Source: Prevotella sp.
GTDB taxonomy: Bacteria; Bacteroidota; Bacteroidia; Bacteroidales; Dysgonomonadaceae
DNA length: 64,000 bases
Assembly (NCBI GenBank): GCA_031285625.1
Contig: JAITVV010000071.1
Coordinates: forward strand, 47,776-111,775
Direction: 5' to 3'
Under the pieces are notes generated by a model. It saw only the letters and a program-made list of their open reading frames with translations. It did no database searches and was not told the DNA's origin. Below, piece by piece: positions 1-9,040 of the stretch; position 1 is the first letter of the stretch, and the number at the start of each line of letters is the position of its first letter. Both the position numbers and the translations under genes were made by a program.

Positions 1-1
1 T

Positions 2-949
2 CTCTCATGTCTGCACTGTGGTAGTGATTGCGTATCCGATTCGAAATATAAGGATATGCCAAAAGAGGATTTCTTTAAGGTACTCGATGGTATCAATGAG
101 TATCCCCATGATCATATTACTGTAATTGTTACAGGAGGGGAACCTCTGGTAAGGAAAGACCTAGAAGAATGTGGTTTTGAAATACGCAGGCGGGGATTTC
201 GATGGGGAATTGTTACCAATGGATATGCTTATACTAAAGAGCGTCATATTTCGCTTCTAAATGCAGGAATGGGTTCTATCACTCTCAGTTTTGATGGGTT
301 GAGTGATACACACAACTGGTTGCGAAACAATCCTAAAAGCTTCGAAAGGACAGTGAATGCACTTCAACTTATATCTGCCTCTGAACGCTTAACATCGGAT
401 GTAGTAACGTGTGTAAACAAGCAGAATATTTCTCAGCTCGAAGAAATCTATCAATTGATTCAGCTAAACGGAGGCAAAGCTTGGCGCTTGTTTACCATTA
501 CACCTATTGGCAGAGCAAAGAACAACGAAGATATGCTGCTCAGTGCGGATGAGTTTACATATCTGATGGAGTTTATCAAGGTGAAAAGAAAATCCGGAGG
601 GATGAATATAAAGTTTAGCTGTGAAGGATATGTCGGCCGATACGAAGGTGAAGTACGGGAAGGTTATTTCTTTTGCAGGGCAGGTGTTAATGTGGCCTCT
701 GTCTTAATCGATGGGAGTATAGGCGCTTGTCCGAATATAAACCGCAGCTTTACGCAGGGCAATATCTATAGAGATAACTTTATGGATGTATGGAACAATC
801 GTTATGAACTATATAGAAATCGTAACTGGACCAAAACAGGGCAATGCGCTTCATGCAAAGAATATAAGTACTGCAATGGAAATGGTATGCACTACTGGAC
901 TGAAAACAAAGACAATGTATTAACCTGCCATTATAATCTGATAAAATAA
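2..949 (+). CDS. Radical SAM/SPASM protein, 5' end outside window
   Basis: The reading frame is open from base 2, upstream of the first internal ATG at 56. Its first residues read LSCLHCGSDC, the last two cysteines of the radical SAM CX3CX2C cluster; the first cysteine and true start lie off the left edge. A GGEP motif (VTGGEPL) for SAM binding follows. The C-terminus carries a SPASM-type auxiliary cluster region, with cysteines in GACPN and in CASCKEYKYC near the end. The text around TNGY, SFDGL and THNWLR resembles the Bacteroidetes family paired with a small lipoprotein (TIGR04133-like, from memory). Such enzymes usually modify a peptide or protein partner. The partner would lie upstream, so substrate and role cannot be judged here. 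Family confidence is high; subfamily is moderate. Confidence 0.85.
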   Translation, partial: LSCLHCGSDCVSDSKYKDMPKEDFFKVLDGINEYPHDHITVIVTGGEPLVRKDLEECGFEIRRRGFRWGIVTNGYAYTKERHISLLNAGMGSITLSFDGLSDTHNWLRNNPKSFERTVNALQLISASERLTSDVVTCVNKQNISQLEEIYQLIQLNGGKAWRLFTITPIGRAKNNEDMLLSADEFTYLMEFIKVKRKSGGMNIKFSCEGYVGRYEGEVREGYFFCRAGVNVASVLIDGSIGACPNINRSFTQGNIYRDNFMDVWNNRYELYRNRNWTKTGQCASCKEYKYCNGNGMHYWTENKDNVLTCHYNLIK

Positions 950-980
950 TTGTTGTGAAACAATTTGATATTTAGTTTTG
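950..980 (+). promoter_or_regulatory. Candidate promoter for the 55-residue gene
   Basis: TAGTTTTG at 973-980 fits the Bacteroidetes -7 consensus TAnnTTTG. An ATTG-like -33 box at 949-952 stands 20 bases upstream. The predicted start near 985 gives a leader of about 40 bases before the ATG at 1027. The -33 box is imperfect. Confidence 0.4.
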
Positions 981-1026
981 TTTATTTAGTCATAGAGAGT
1001 ATTGATAAACTTAAAGAAGTACCATT

Positions 1027-1194
1027 ATGACTGATAAAGATAAGAAAGAGCATAACTCTATGCTGGATAACAGACTGGGTACACCCATGAAAAAAGCCGA
1101 AGGATTGAGCAGTGATATGAAAAAAGCCGAATCGGAACATTTACATGCTTTTCGTGATGACGTAAATATCAATGATAAAGAAGATAAGCTATAG
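1027..1194 (+). CDS. Small charged hypothetical protein, 55 aa
   Basis: ATG at 1027 opens a 55-codon frame ending at TAG 1192-1194. The product is very hydrophilic, beginning MTDKDKKEHNSML and ending INDKEDKL. It contains MKKAE twice (in TPMKKAEG and SDMKKAES), a small internal repeat. It has no signal peptide, membrane segment or cysteine. I do not recognise the family. A promoter-like sequence lies upstream and a strong terminator hairpin lies just downstream, so it looks like a self-contained transcription unit, not a random frame. It could be a cytoplasmic stress-type small protein, but no function is assigned. Confidence 0.5.
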   Translation: MTDKDKKEHNSMLDNRLGTPMKKAEGLSSDMKKAESEHLHAFRDDVNINDKEDKL

Positions 1195-1197
1195 AAT

Positions 1198-1231
1198 AAT
1201 GGTGCTATTTAGACTTCTAAATAGCACCATT
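1198..1231. terminator. Strong hairpin between convergent genes
   Basis: A perfect 15-bp inverted repeat (1198-1212 and 1217-1231) has a 4-base loop. It sits between the end of the 55-aa gene and the 3' end of the minus-strand GH123-like gene. Both flanks are only moderately T-rich, so it may serve both directions. Confidence 0.7.
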
Positions 1232-1260
1232 ATTAAAATATGACTTCATTAATTAATGCT

Positions 1261-3063
1261 CTATTTAGCAGCTAGCTGAATAAGCTTCAAACGAGCTTCG
1301 AGCAGCTTTTCAGGTTCTCTGACAAATTGAGTTCCACTGCTAACTATTTCAGCACAAATAGTCTGTGTCTGAGCTAAATTCTTTTTTGCGGCCAATGCCA
1401 GTATTTCATAATCTTCGAAACTATCACGTACAGAGGTAGATCGCGGCCCTTCATAAACAGAATGATTTTCTTTGTCCGGATATACCAACCAGCCATCCCC
1501 AGCTGCTCCTTCGCAGTACATGTCTGCAAATGGTTGGTTTGGATTTTTAGCCTGGCCGTATAGATTCCATGCCCAATGTAGATACCCTGTTATTTTTCGC
1601 TGCCACAGATACCAACCTATCACACGCGAACTTAGTAAAGGATAATCGGCAATACGTGTCATAAAATCGTCCATCTGCGGATTGACGCATGTGTAAGTCC
1701 AGAGCTCCTGATTGGGTCTTTCTCCAATGGCATCGTAGCCCGAACGGTCTTCTTCATAATAATTTATTTGTGGACAGAAAATACTCAGGTCATCAGCAAA
1801 CCAATCTTTTTGCCTGCTGCCTGCATCTACAGTCCTCACCATAGGCATTTCCCGCAATATCCGGTTGTACATTTCGTTAATGGCTACATGTTGTACTGTT
1901 ACCATCGGTTCATCTTGTACATGTTGTATCCACATTTTTTCCCAACCTTTTGCTTTCAGGTGATTATACAGCAGGGGTATAAATTGGTCAAAGTATGATT
2001 GTGCTTCAGGTGAATCAACGGCAACCCGCGCAAACTTTGCTTTCCCATTTTCTCCCTTGTGTATAATTTTTGCAACCAGTGAGGTATTATAAGGATCTTC
2101 AGAACCATTCCAGTTCATCTCATACCAATGCTCACCTTCCAGATTCTTTATAGAACCATTATCTATGAAAGCCTGGATATATCGATCGAAGCTTTTGAAT
2201 GTAAAGTTCATTTTACCATCCGAATTGAAGGTAGCATCAGATAAAAGCAAACCTAATGGTACCATAATGGTATTTTGTCGCTCTTTCTTCATCACCTTTG
2301 CAAAGTTGGACATAAGAGTAAAGAAATTATTATCCAATTGATTAACTGACCAGCAAACATTATAAGTTTCATTTACTTCGCCTGACCACCAGTGAAAAGG
2401 AGTAATCCAGTTAGTATAAGAGAATTGAGAATCCTTAGGATCTGGTAATACAACATCATGTACAGTTATTGTAATGGGAATCTTTCCCAATTCATTTTCT
2501 CCAGATGACAGAACTGCAGTAGTGTTATATGTCCCAGCTGGAGTTGAAGATGTACTTGTGGCCTCAATAGCGATACCATAACTTCTGTTTTGATCCACAT
2601 TTCCGATTGCATTTATAGTATAATATTCAGGAAAATAAGCTGGTGAATCTCTCCGTTTATAGGTAGATTTTATACCGGCATGCTCTCCTGTAAAACCATA
2701 CGATGATTTTGAATTAAGGACAAGACTGATTGGCATTGCTTTAATCTTTGGCGCATCAGATTCAGCGAAAGGTTCAATCTCAATCTTTACATCACTTAAT
2801 TTTTCAGGAGAACGTAAAGCTATTTGCATAGACTCACTTTCGTTTCTCACCATTTCTATTTGCAACTGTTTTGCTGATTGTTCAGAAGGTTTTAGGTCAT
2901 GAAAAATATCAATAAGTGAATTTTCGACCCATAAATCAACATTTTCCACTTCACCTGATCCGTTTCCATTACTATTTCCAGCGTCATTTTCCTTATCACT
3001 ACAGTTGATGAATGATAAAATCGTAAAAAGAATTAAAAATCCCATTTTGTTCATGTTATCCAT
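1261..3063 (-). CDS. GH123-like (DUF4091) glycosidase lipoprotein
   Basis: Lipoprotein signal with the lipobox Cys at residue 21 (LSFINC), then a Ser/Asn/Gly-rich linker at about 28-38. The rest is a secreted two-domain protein of the DUF4091/GH123 type: a beta-rich N-terminal part to about residue 200 and a TIM-barrel catalytic part. VQDEP contains Asp384-Glu385, matching the Asp-Glu pair used in substrate-assisted catalysis by GH123 beta-N-acetylgalactosaminidases. GYLHWAWNLY near 510 is typical of the family. It probably removes amino-sugar residues from glycans at the cell surface or in the periplasm. No SusCD is adjacent; the upstream neighbour is a TPR regulator on the same strand. Exact substrate is inferred only from the family. 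Confidence 0.8.
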   Translation of the reverse strand: MDNMNKMGFLILFTILSFINCSDKENDAGNSNGNGSGEVENVDLWVENSLIDIFHDLKPSEQSAKQLQIEMVRNESESMQIALRSPEKLSDVKIEIEPFAESDAPKIKAMPISLVLNSKSSYGFTGEHAGIKSTYKRRDSPAYFPEYYTINAIGNVDQNRSYGIAIEATSTSSTPAGTYNTTAVLSSGENELGKIPITITVHDVVLPDPKDSQFSYTNWITPFHWWSGEVNETYNVCWSVNQLDNNFFTLMSNFAKVMKKERQNTIMVPLGLLLSDATFNSDGKMNFTFKSFDRYIQAFIDNGSIKNLEGEHWYEMNWNGSEDPYNTSLVAKIIHKGENGKAKFARVAVDSPEAQSYFDQFIPLLYNHLKAKGWEKMWIQHVQDEPMVTVQHVAINEMYNRILREMPMVRTVDAGSRQKDWFADDLSIFCPQINYYEEDRSGYDAIGERPNQELWTYTCVNPQMDDFMTRIADYPLLSSRVIGWYLWQRKITGYLHWAWNLYGQAKNPNQPFADMYCEGAAGDGWLVYPDKENHSVYEGPRSTSVRDSFEDYEILALAAKKNLAQTQTICAEIVSSGTQFVREPEKLLEARLKLIQLAAK

Positions 3064-3469
3064 TATAAAAATATTTAAGAGGTTAGTATCCAGAATTCAT
3101 ATAGAATAGCAGTCCTGCCATTCTTGCCAGGATAAAATGTTTATATGCCAGATAAAGCATATCTGATTTTCATCAGTTCCGTTCCTACAATTGAGTATTA
3201 CTTGATATTGAGTCTAGGGCATTTACAAGCTATCAATAATCATAGAATCTTCCTCCAAATTCATTATAAATAATGAACCTAGAATAGTAGGTGGGGTTTT
3301 AACAATAGAGGTTAAAGGTAATAGATTGACAGTCAGTCCTGTCATGCGTTTTTCTGTATTTTCTCAAATAATCTTGTTACGAATCTACATATTTTTTTTC
3401 AATCTACCAATATATCTGCCTCTTTTTCAATTGATATGACAGATAATGCAACAAGTTTCGCAATTATTC
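3064..3469. other. Intergenic region of about 400 bases, no gene seen
   Basis: This stretch precedes the GH123-like gene and probably holds its control region. I find no open frame that looks real and no clear TAnnTTTG promoter on the minus strand. Two short palindromes stand out: TCCTG/CAGGA around 3110-3131, and TGACAG (3327-3332) facing CTGTCA (3339-3344) across 6 bases. Neither can be tied to a regulator. Confidence 0.4.
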
Positions 3470-5116
3470 CTATCTGTTTTTCTGAATAACACCTATTTTC
3501 ATAACCATATTTTCAAACTCATCACGAGAAACAGCAGCTTTGTTTCGTGCCTTAGTACGGTAATTATATATTGTGCTTAAGGAATACCTCAAAAATCCTG
3601 CAATTTTCACACTATCGGTGATCCCCAGACGTATAAGGGCAAAAATACGCAATTCGGTATTTAATAGTTCTCCTTGTTTGGGTAAGACTTGTTCTTCGCT
3701 TATTAGTAGAGAATTAAAGTCTTCAACAAAAGTAGGATAAAGACTCAAGAAGATATTATCGAATTTTTTATAAAGTTCTTCCAGCTCATTATCTACCATT
3801 GTAGTCGATTTCAACATTTTGAAGAGTTCATCTAATTGGTTGTTTGCAGCTTTCTTATTCAGTGCCTTTCTGTAATCTTCCAGCTTAGTAATATAAGCAG
3901 AGCATAAATCAAAGAAGTGGGCAATATATTCTTCCTTAATATGATTTGATTCAGATAACTCTGAGTTTACTTTATATAATTGGTTGTTTGTATTGCTTAT
4001 TCCTTCATTTAAGTCTGTCAGCTTTACATTTGTACGATAGAGTTCTTTCCGAATTTTAGAAACTCTCTTCATTTGCTTATATACATAGATAACTGCAACA
4101 ATAAGAAACAGGGATAATATACTGATTAGTATAAGATACAATTTCAATTCGCTTTTTTGTTTAGCTTCTTTTGCCTGATAAGTTGTATTAATAATTGAAT
4201 AGAATTCTGATATTTCAATTGTTCTGAACCGCACATTACAAAAAACAGCATCTTCGATAGCTGATTTTGTAAATCTATAAGCTTGATCGATATCTCCGCT
4301 TTCATAATAAGTCAAAGCAAGACTTTGCATCGATGCATTATCTTTTATCGCATTTTTAATATCAGTAATTGCCGAAAGAGCATAATATTTTTTCTGCGAT
4401 ATAGAATCATGCTTATTTTTATACACATTTCCTAAAAGGTAAGTAACCAATGCATAATCCGGATCATCTTGGGGTATCTTATTTAGTAAGGTTAAAAGGC
4501 GATTTCCTGCAATCTCCAGCTGTCCTTGATAGAGTATCTTTTCAGCATAGGTAATCTGGTACTTAATAGAATTGGGATCTAATGTGGTTAATAAAGAATC
4601 CCGGTAAGCCTCGTTTAACTGAAAATATGTATGACGATTGTTACTTTGAGCATAATGTCCGTAAAACTGGCTATAAGTTTCAAAATATAATGGAAGGAGT
4701 TCTTTTGATAAAGATTTTCTATCAATCTGATTTAATATTTCCTTTGATTCAATATACATTCCGGTGGCAGAATAGAGTAAACATAGGTTGAGATTTGTTT
4801 CATCTCTAAGATTTATATCACCTATATCTTTAGCTATTTTTTTATTCTTTTCCATATAATAGATTGCTGAATCTATTATATATTTCCTGTATTCTTTGGC
4901 TAATTTTGAATTGATTTCGTATTCTTGATTTTTGGGTAAGTTTTGAGTGTGCAGGAGTTGTTGCAGACTGTTTATCTTCTGCTCCTTTTTTTCCACATAG
5001 AATTCTTTATTATTTATTTCCTTATTCAACCAGACAAATAATGTATCCTGATCGTCCTTCCCGAAAGAAAGCAAAGGCATAAAGCATATAAGTAAGGCAA
5101 GTGTGATTCTTTTCAT
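3470..5116 (-). CDS. Membrane TPR regulator, DUF6377-like
   Basis: 548 residues: signal peptide 1-19, helical TPR-like repeats to about 320, one transmembrane segment at about 325-347, a coiled coil near 350-395, and a C-terminal helical domain. The C-terminal stretch around ELRIFALIRLGITDS and SLSTIYNYRTK resembles the LuxR-like helix-turn-helix of Bacteroidetes regulators called DUF6377 (family name from memory). The layout puts sensing repeats in the periplasm and DNA binding in the cytoplasm. Such genes often sit beside glycan-use genes, and here the GH123-like gene follows on the same strand about 400 bases downstream, so it is the likely target. That link is inference. Confidence 0.7.
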   Translation of the reverse strand: MKRITLALLICFMPLLSFGKDDQDTLFVWLNKEINNKEFYVEKKEQKINSLQQLLHTQNLPKNQEYEINSKLAKEYRKYIIDSAIYYMEKNKKIAKDIGDINLRDETNLNLCLLYSATGMYIESKEILNQIDRKSLSKELLPLYFETYSQFYGHYAQSNNRHTYFQLNEAYRDSLLTTLDPNSIKYQITYAEKILYQGQLEIAGNRLLTLLNKIPQDDPDYALVTYLLGNVYKNKHDSISQKKYYALSAITDIKNAIKDNASMQSLALTYYESGDIDQAYRFTKSAIEDAVFCNVRFRTIEISEFYSIINTTYQAKEAKQKSELKLYLILISILSLFLIVAVIYVYKQMKRVSKIRKELYRTNVKLTDLNEGISNTNNQLYKVNSELSESNHIKEEYIAHFFDLCSAYITKLEDYRKALNKKAANNQLDELFKMLKSTTMVDNELEELYKKFDNIFLSLYPTFVEDFNSLLISEEQVLPKQGELLNTELRIFALIRLGITDSVKIAGFLRYSLSTIYNYRTKARNKAAVSRDEFENMVMKIGVIQKNR

Positions 5117-5372
5117 ATAAAACCGGGTATGATAGCCTCAAAGTTAATGAAAAAATAGTTTCCTCATTCCAAATTTATTAAGTACTATCCGGAGTGGAGT
5201 GCAGGTGAGGAAATTTCTGCACTAATCTGAAGGCAGGCGAATATATTGCATAGCATATAAAAGATATAATATAGCAGAAAATCAGTATCTTTATATACGA
5301 AATATTAAACACTATGATGACTTTTAATAACTCTTTATTTCCATTAACCTGAATTCAACCATAAATCCTAAT

Positions 5373-7163
5373 ATGCATACTTCGATTAAGAAAGACCTCG
5401 AAAAAGCAGCTGTTTTCTTCAAAAGGAAGAAATATGATGTAGTAATCAGTTATTGCGACAATATTTTAAGACTTGATAAAGATAATGAAGAAGCAACAAA
5501 ACTAAAACTCGATTCATTAGTCGGAATAGTCAGGTATTATTTGAAGAAAAAGGATTATGCTACTGCAATGCATTTTTCATATGTCGGTTTAGAAATTGAT
5601 AAGTTATATCCTCCATTAGTACATGCTTTTCTCGATTGTTGCTTTAGGGGAGGTTTTGCCATTGGTTCCGACTATAAAAAAGAAATCCTTGACACTGAAT
5701 TTAATTATATACCACTAATTGAGTATAAAGCTGCGCTTCTTGATATATCTGAAGGTACAGTAGAAGCATTAAAATATTTAGAAAACGAAACTGCTAAAAA
5801 TCCGGATATTTCCAATTTATATTTTGTAAAAGGATTCAGCTTATTCAAACAAAATAAATTTGAAGAAGCTATGATTGAATTTGACAAATCTATAGAATTA
5901 GCTGACGAAGAAATATTTAGACTGCACCTTTATAAAGCTTTATCTTTAGCCAATATAGGGAAACATGAAGAGGCAGCAGAGATTATGAGAAATATTAAAA
6001 CGAATATAACCGATATAATTGATCAAACCTTCTTTATCGAGCATTATAAACAAAGACTACCTGTTATTTATGAATTAATATACGGAGATGAACAATCTGA
6101 ATTTAATCGTATAGTAACACAACATGGAATTAAGAGGGATCTTAATAATCCGGAATATAAATATTATGCAAAGTATTTCGTAAAGAAGCATATTTATTCG
6201 ACTAATAAAAAACATCTGAAAGACAAATTAATATTTCTATTACTGAAATTCAAGTTATTCAGGAATAGCATCCATAATTTTTTCTTGAAAAAAGAGAAAC
6301 AAAACAAATTTACGATTAAAGCCTTTTGTCCGAATATAAAAAAACATCAACGTAAAATATTTAAGGTTGCTATGGCATTTATATTCTCTCTATTGCTTTA
6401 CTGTTTCTTAGTTCTTTATCTGATAATAACATTCTTTGTATTACAAGAGGTTTTGAGTAGATTCCTGCCGTCCTACACCAGAGGAGGAAATATTGATTTA
6501 TTGGTATTATATCTTTCGGTAACAGTATTTACCATTATAATCAGCTCAAGATCGATACTTCCTGCAATCAAAGATGGTTTTAATGAAGGGTACATTAAAA
6601 AATATTTAAAGAAATCCAAAACGAATAAGATTCAACAAAAAAGTATCAGATATTACATGAACCTTCTGCCGAGTAACATATTAAGGTTTTATACAAATCA
6701 TTATAAGGTCGCTCATTTTTACAATAAAATTCCAAAAAATCCAGTTATCGCCGGAAAAATAGAAAAGTACAGAATAAGTAGAATCAGAAGAAACACTAAT
6801 TTTTTCAGATACTTAAAATACTTATTTTATAAGCTAAGTCTTAAACTGACTATTATAAAACAAAAGGATTTTTCTTTTGAAAAGGCCCAAAAGTTCACTG
6901 TATATTTTATCTATTTTACTTATTTCTCTTTGATTTTAATAACATATATATTTAAGTACGGACAATTCGAATTTATCCACAGGTATTTTGAAACTAAGGG
7001 AATCGATATTGCATTCGTAGATGATGCGATAAATACTATAATATTTTCCCTGATTACTTTTATGGCATTTGAAAATATCCGCTCAACCCGAAATGATTTA
7101 GATACCAGCCGGAAACCTGCAGCGGTTTATCCGGATGGAACAGATGCTATAACAAAAAAGTAG
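5373..7163 (+). CDS. TPR protein with four C-terminal membrane segments, unknown function
   Basis: 596 residues with no signal peptide. Residues 1 to about 230 form TPR-type helices (for example EEALKYL-like and KFEEAMIEFDKSIELA repeats). A lysine-rich stretch follows at about 265-330, then hydrophobic segments near 333-360, 374-393, 508-527 and 553-570. The region between the second and third segments is strongly basic. This suggests an inner-membrane protein with a cytoplasmic TPR scaffold. I know of no named family with this layout. It stands alone between a divergent regulator and tRNA-Lys and is followed by a good terminator. Base composition is more AT-rich than the metabolic genes to the right. 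Confidence 0.7.
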   Translation: MHTSIKKDLEKAAVFFKRKKYDVVISYCDNILRLDKDNEEATKLKLDSLVGIVRYYLKKKDYATAMHFSYVGLEIDKLYPPLVHAFLDCCFRGGFAIGSDYKKEILDTEFNYIPLIEYKAALLDISEGTVEALKYLENETAKNPDISNLYFVKGFSLFKQNKFEEAMIEFDKSIELADEEIFRLHLYKALSLANIGKHEEAAEIMRNIKTNITDIIDQTFFIEHYKQRLPVIYELIYGDEQSEFNRIVTQHGIKRDLNNPEYKYYAKYFVKKHIYSTNKKHLKDKLIFLLLKFKLFRNSIHNFFLKKEKQNKFTIKAFCPNIKKHQRKIFKVAMAFIFSLLLYCFLVLYLIITFFVLQEVLSRFLPSYTRGGNIDLLVLYLSVTVFTIIISSRSILPAIKDGFNEGYIKKYLKKSKTNKIQQKSIRYYMNLLPSNILRFYTNHYKVAHFYNKIPKNPVIAGKIEKYRISRIRRNTNFFRYLKYLFYKLSLKLTIIKQKDFSFEKAQKFTVYFIYFTYFSLILITYIFKYGQFEFIHRYFETKGIDIAFVDDAINTIIFSLITFMAFENIRSTRNDLDTSRKPAAVYPDGTDAITKK

Positions 7164-7192
7164 AACTTGCCCGAAAAGAATGTAACAAAAAA

Positions 7193-7220
7193 GGTCACCA
7201 AATTGGTGGCCTTTCCTTTT
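7193..7220 (+). terminator. Terminator of the TPR/membrane protein gene
   Basis: An 8-bp stem including one G-T pair (7193-7200 with 7204-7211) and a 3-base loop is followed by TTTCCTTTT. It lies 30 bases after the stop codon and just before the oppositely oriented tRNA. Confidence 0.7.
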
Positions 7221-7225
7221 CCTAG

Positions 7226-7298
7226 TGATCCCGCTGGGGCTCGAACCCAGGACCCCATCATTAAAAGTGATGTGCTCTACCTGCTGAGCTACGGAATC
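7226..7298 (-). tRNA. tRNA-Lys (TTT anticodon)
   Basis: A 73-base cloverleaf can be folded on the minus strand: 7-bp acceptor GATTCCG/CGGGATC with one T-G pair, D stem GCTC/GAGC, anticodon stem CATCA/TGATG with loop CTTTTAA giving TTT, and T stem CTGGG/CCCAG with loop TTCGAGC. The discriminator base is A and the CCA end is not encoded. There is no adjacent tRNA. Confidence 0.95.
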
Positions 7299-7473
7299 TC
7301 CTTATTGCTTTATTAAAGCGAGTGCAAAGGTAGTTGAAAATATTTATTTACCAAATAATTGGCTGTGAAATTTATCCAGAATGATTTTTTTTTCTGTTTC
7401 TATTTTAATTTTGTATATTTATTATTTTGTATATTAATCAATTACACAACATTGGAGGTAATGAAAAAAATAT

Positions 7474-8892
7474 TCAATACTGAATGTTTCTAAAAAGGGT
7501 TCTTGCTTCTCGTGCTTTATTCAAATATGTGATTAAAACATTTCTATCAAATAATTCCGGATTCTGGGGTACATAGATAAGCTGAAATAAAGACATTAAC
7601 TCTTTATCAGTAAACTGGTCTAATATATCATTAAATTGATCTTTATCATCTATTTCGAAATAGAGCAAAGCCAAGCGTTCTTTTATTGCCAGATTATTTG
7701 GATCGAGCTCCAAAAGCTTTTCTGTATAATAGGCAGCTTTTTCATAATTTTCTTCTTTTATATTTATAATAGCCAACCTATCTATTAAATGAAAATTATC
7801 GTCATTTTGTAAGTAAATATTTAGATAGTGGACCTTAGCCTCCTCATAATGTCCTTGCTTAAATGCAATTTCTCCGGCGATCATATTCAAATCCAAAAAA
7901 TCCGGATACTTAACCAAGCCGTCCTGCACTATGTCGTACGCAGCATTATAATCTCCTTTTTGAATGTATATGTATGCCCGCTTTGATAGCAGCTCTGCAG
8001 TTTCAATATACGCAGCCTCATATTTAGACAAACATTGAAGAGCCTCATCGTACATTTCCAATGATTGGTAACATTCTGCGAGCAAGAAATAAATTGATAT
8101 ATCCTCCGGATCGGACAGAAGGAGTTCATTGAAAATTTCAATAGCTTCCTCTACACGCTCAGCCAAAGACATACAGTGTGCTCTTAATTTTAACACGTTA
8201 CTATCCGAATCATTAATGGTAAGCGCGAAATCAAAGGCATCTATTGCTTTCTCAAATTCTTCATTAAGAGAAAAAAGCTTACCTAAATTAACCCATGCCT
8301 CATATGTGTACGGTTCTACGTCTAGTATTTTGTTAGTAGTGGTAATCGCAAAGTCAAAGTTACCCAGCATTTCATATGCGTACGCCAAATCTGATAATAC
8401 ATCTATATTTTCAGGATTGTATTTCAGACTTTCCTGAAAGTAGATAACAGCTTCTTTGAAGTAATCAGCCTCTACATACAGAAAACCTAGTTCCATAAAT
8501 ATATTTTCAGGATCTTCGTCTTCTTCCTTGTTAAGCAGCTCTTTTGTTAATTCATATGCTTTTGAGTAGTTATCTAATTGAAGATAACATTCTATCTTAA
8601 GAAGAAATAAATCGAAATCATATTCCAATGATAATTTCTCTAATATCCTTAAGGCAAAAGAGTATTCTCCGTCATAAACAGCAAATTTAGCCTTTTTAAT
8701 CACCAACGAGTTATTCCCCGGATGGATGGATAATCCGGTGTCAACTATTTCTCTGGCAATATCTATCTCATCTTGTGAATCATAATATTCAGCAAGATCT
8801 CCAAATTCATCCGCATCAAAATAGATATTCTTACCAGACTCCACCGCCTGCTCATATCTTTTTATTAGCTCTAATATATCTTTTTCCGCCAT
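7474..8892 (-). CDS. Cytoplasmic TPR-repeat protein
   Basis: 472 residues made almost entirely of tetratricopeptide repeats, roughly twelve units. Clear copies include YFKEAVIYFQESLKYNP, FEKAIDAFDFALTIN and YEKAAYYTEKLLELDP. It has no signal peptide and no membrane segment. It is acidic overall and probably a protein-protein interaction scaffold in the cytoplasm. Bacteroidales genomes carry a similar single-copy TPR protein of about this length, but I cannot name its partners. It is transcribed alone on the minus strand, with tRNA-Lys downstream on the same strand. Confidence 0.8.
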   Translation of the reverse strand: MAEKDILELIKRYEQAVESGKNIYFDADEFGDLAEYYDSQDEIDIAREIVDTGLSIHPGNNSLVIKKAKFAVYDGEYSFALRILEKLSLEYDFDLFLLKIECYLQLDNYSKAYELTKELLNKEEDEDPENIFMELGFLYVEADYFKEAVIYFQESLKYNPENIDVLSDLAYAYEMLGNFDFAITTTNKILDVEPYTYEAWVNLGKLFSLNEEFEKAIDAFDFALTINDSDSNVLKLRAHCMSLAERVEEAIEIFNELLLSDPEDISIYFLLAECYQSLEMYDEALQCLSKYEAAYIETAELLSKRAYIYIQKGDYNAAYDIVQDGLVKYPDFLDLNMIAGEIAFKQGHYEEAKVHYLNIYLQNDDNFHLIDRLAIINIKEENYEKAAYYTEKLLELDPNNLAIKERLALLYFEIDDKDQFNDILDQFTDKELMSLFQLIYVPQNPELFDRNVLITYLNKAREARTLFRNIQY

Positions 8893-8992
8893 CTTATCTA
8901 TTTCATAAAGGGCTACAAAGGTAATACTTTTTTAAGGTGTTTTACTTTGGTTTTATGAATCTATTCGTCTCAAAAGTAGATATCAAACAAAT

Positions 8993-9022
8993 AAAAGGCT
9001 ACCCATTGATGGGTAGCCTTTT
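8993..9022 (-). terminator. Terminator of the small lipoprotein gene
   Basis: A perfect 13-bp stem (8993-9005 with 9010-9022) with a 4-base loop begins and ends in A4/T4. It lies 19 bases past the stop codon of the minus-strand lipoprotein, and the T-rich side is correct for that strand. Confidence 0.8.
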
Positions 9023-9040
9023 AAATAATAGACCGGGATA

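Noticed and set aside
3327-3344. TGACAG/CTGTCA palindrome as an operator
   Set aside because: Short, single and not next to a promoter; could be chance.
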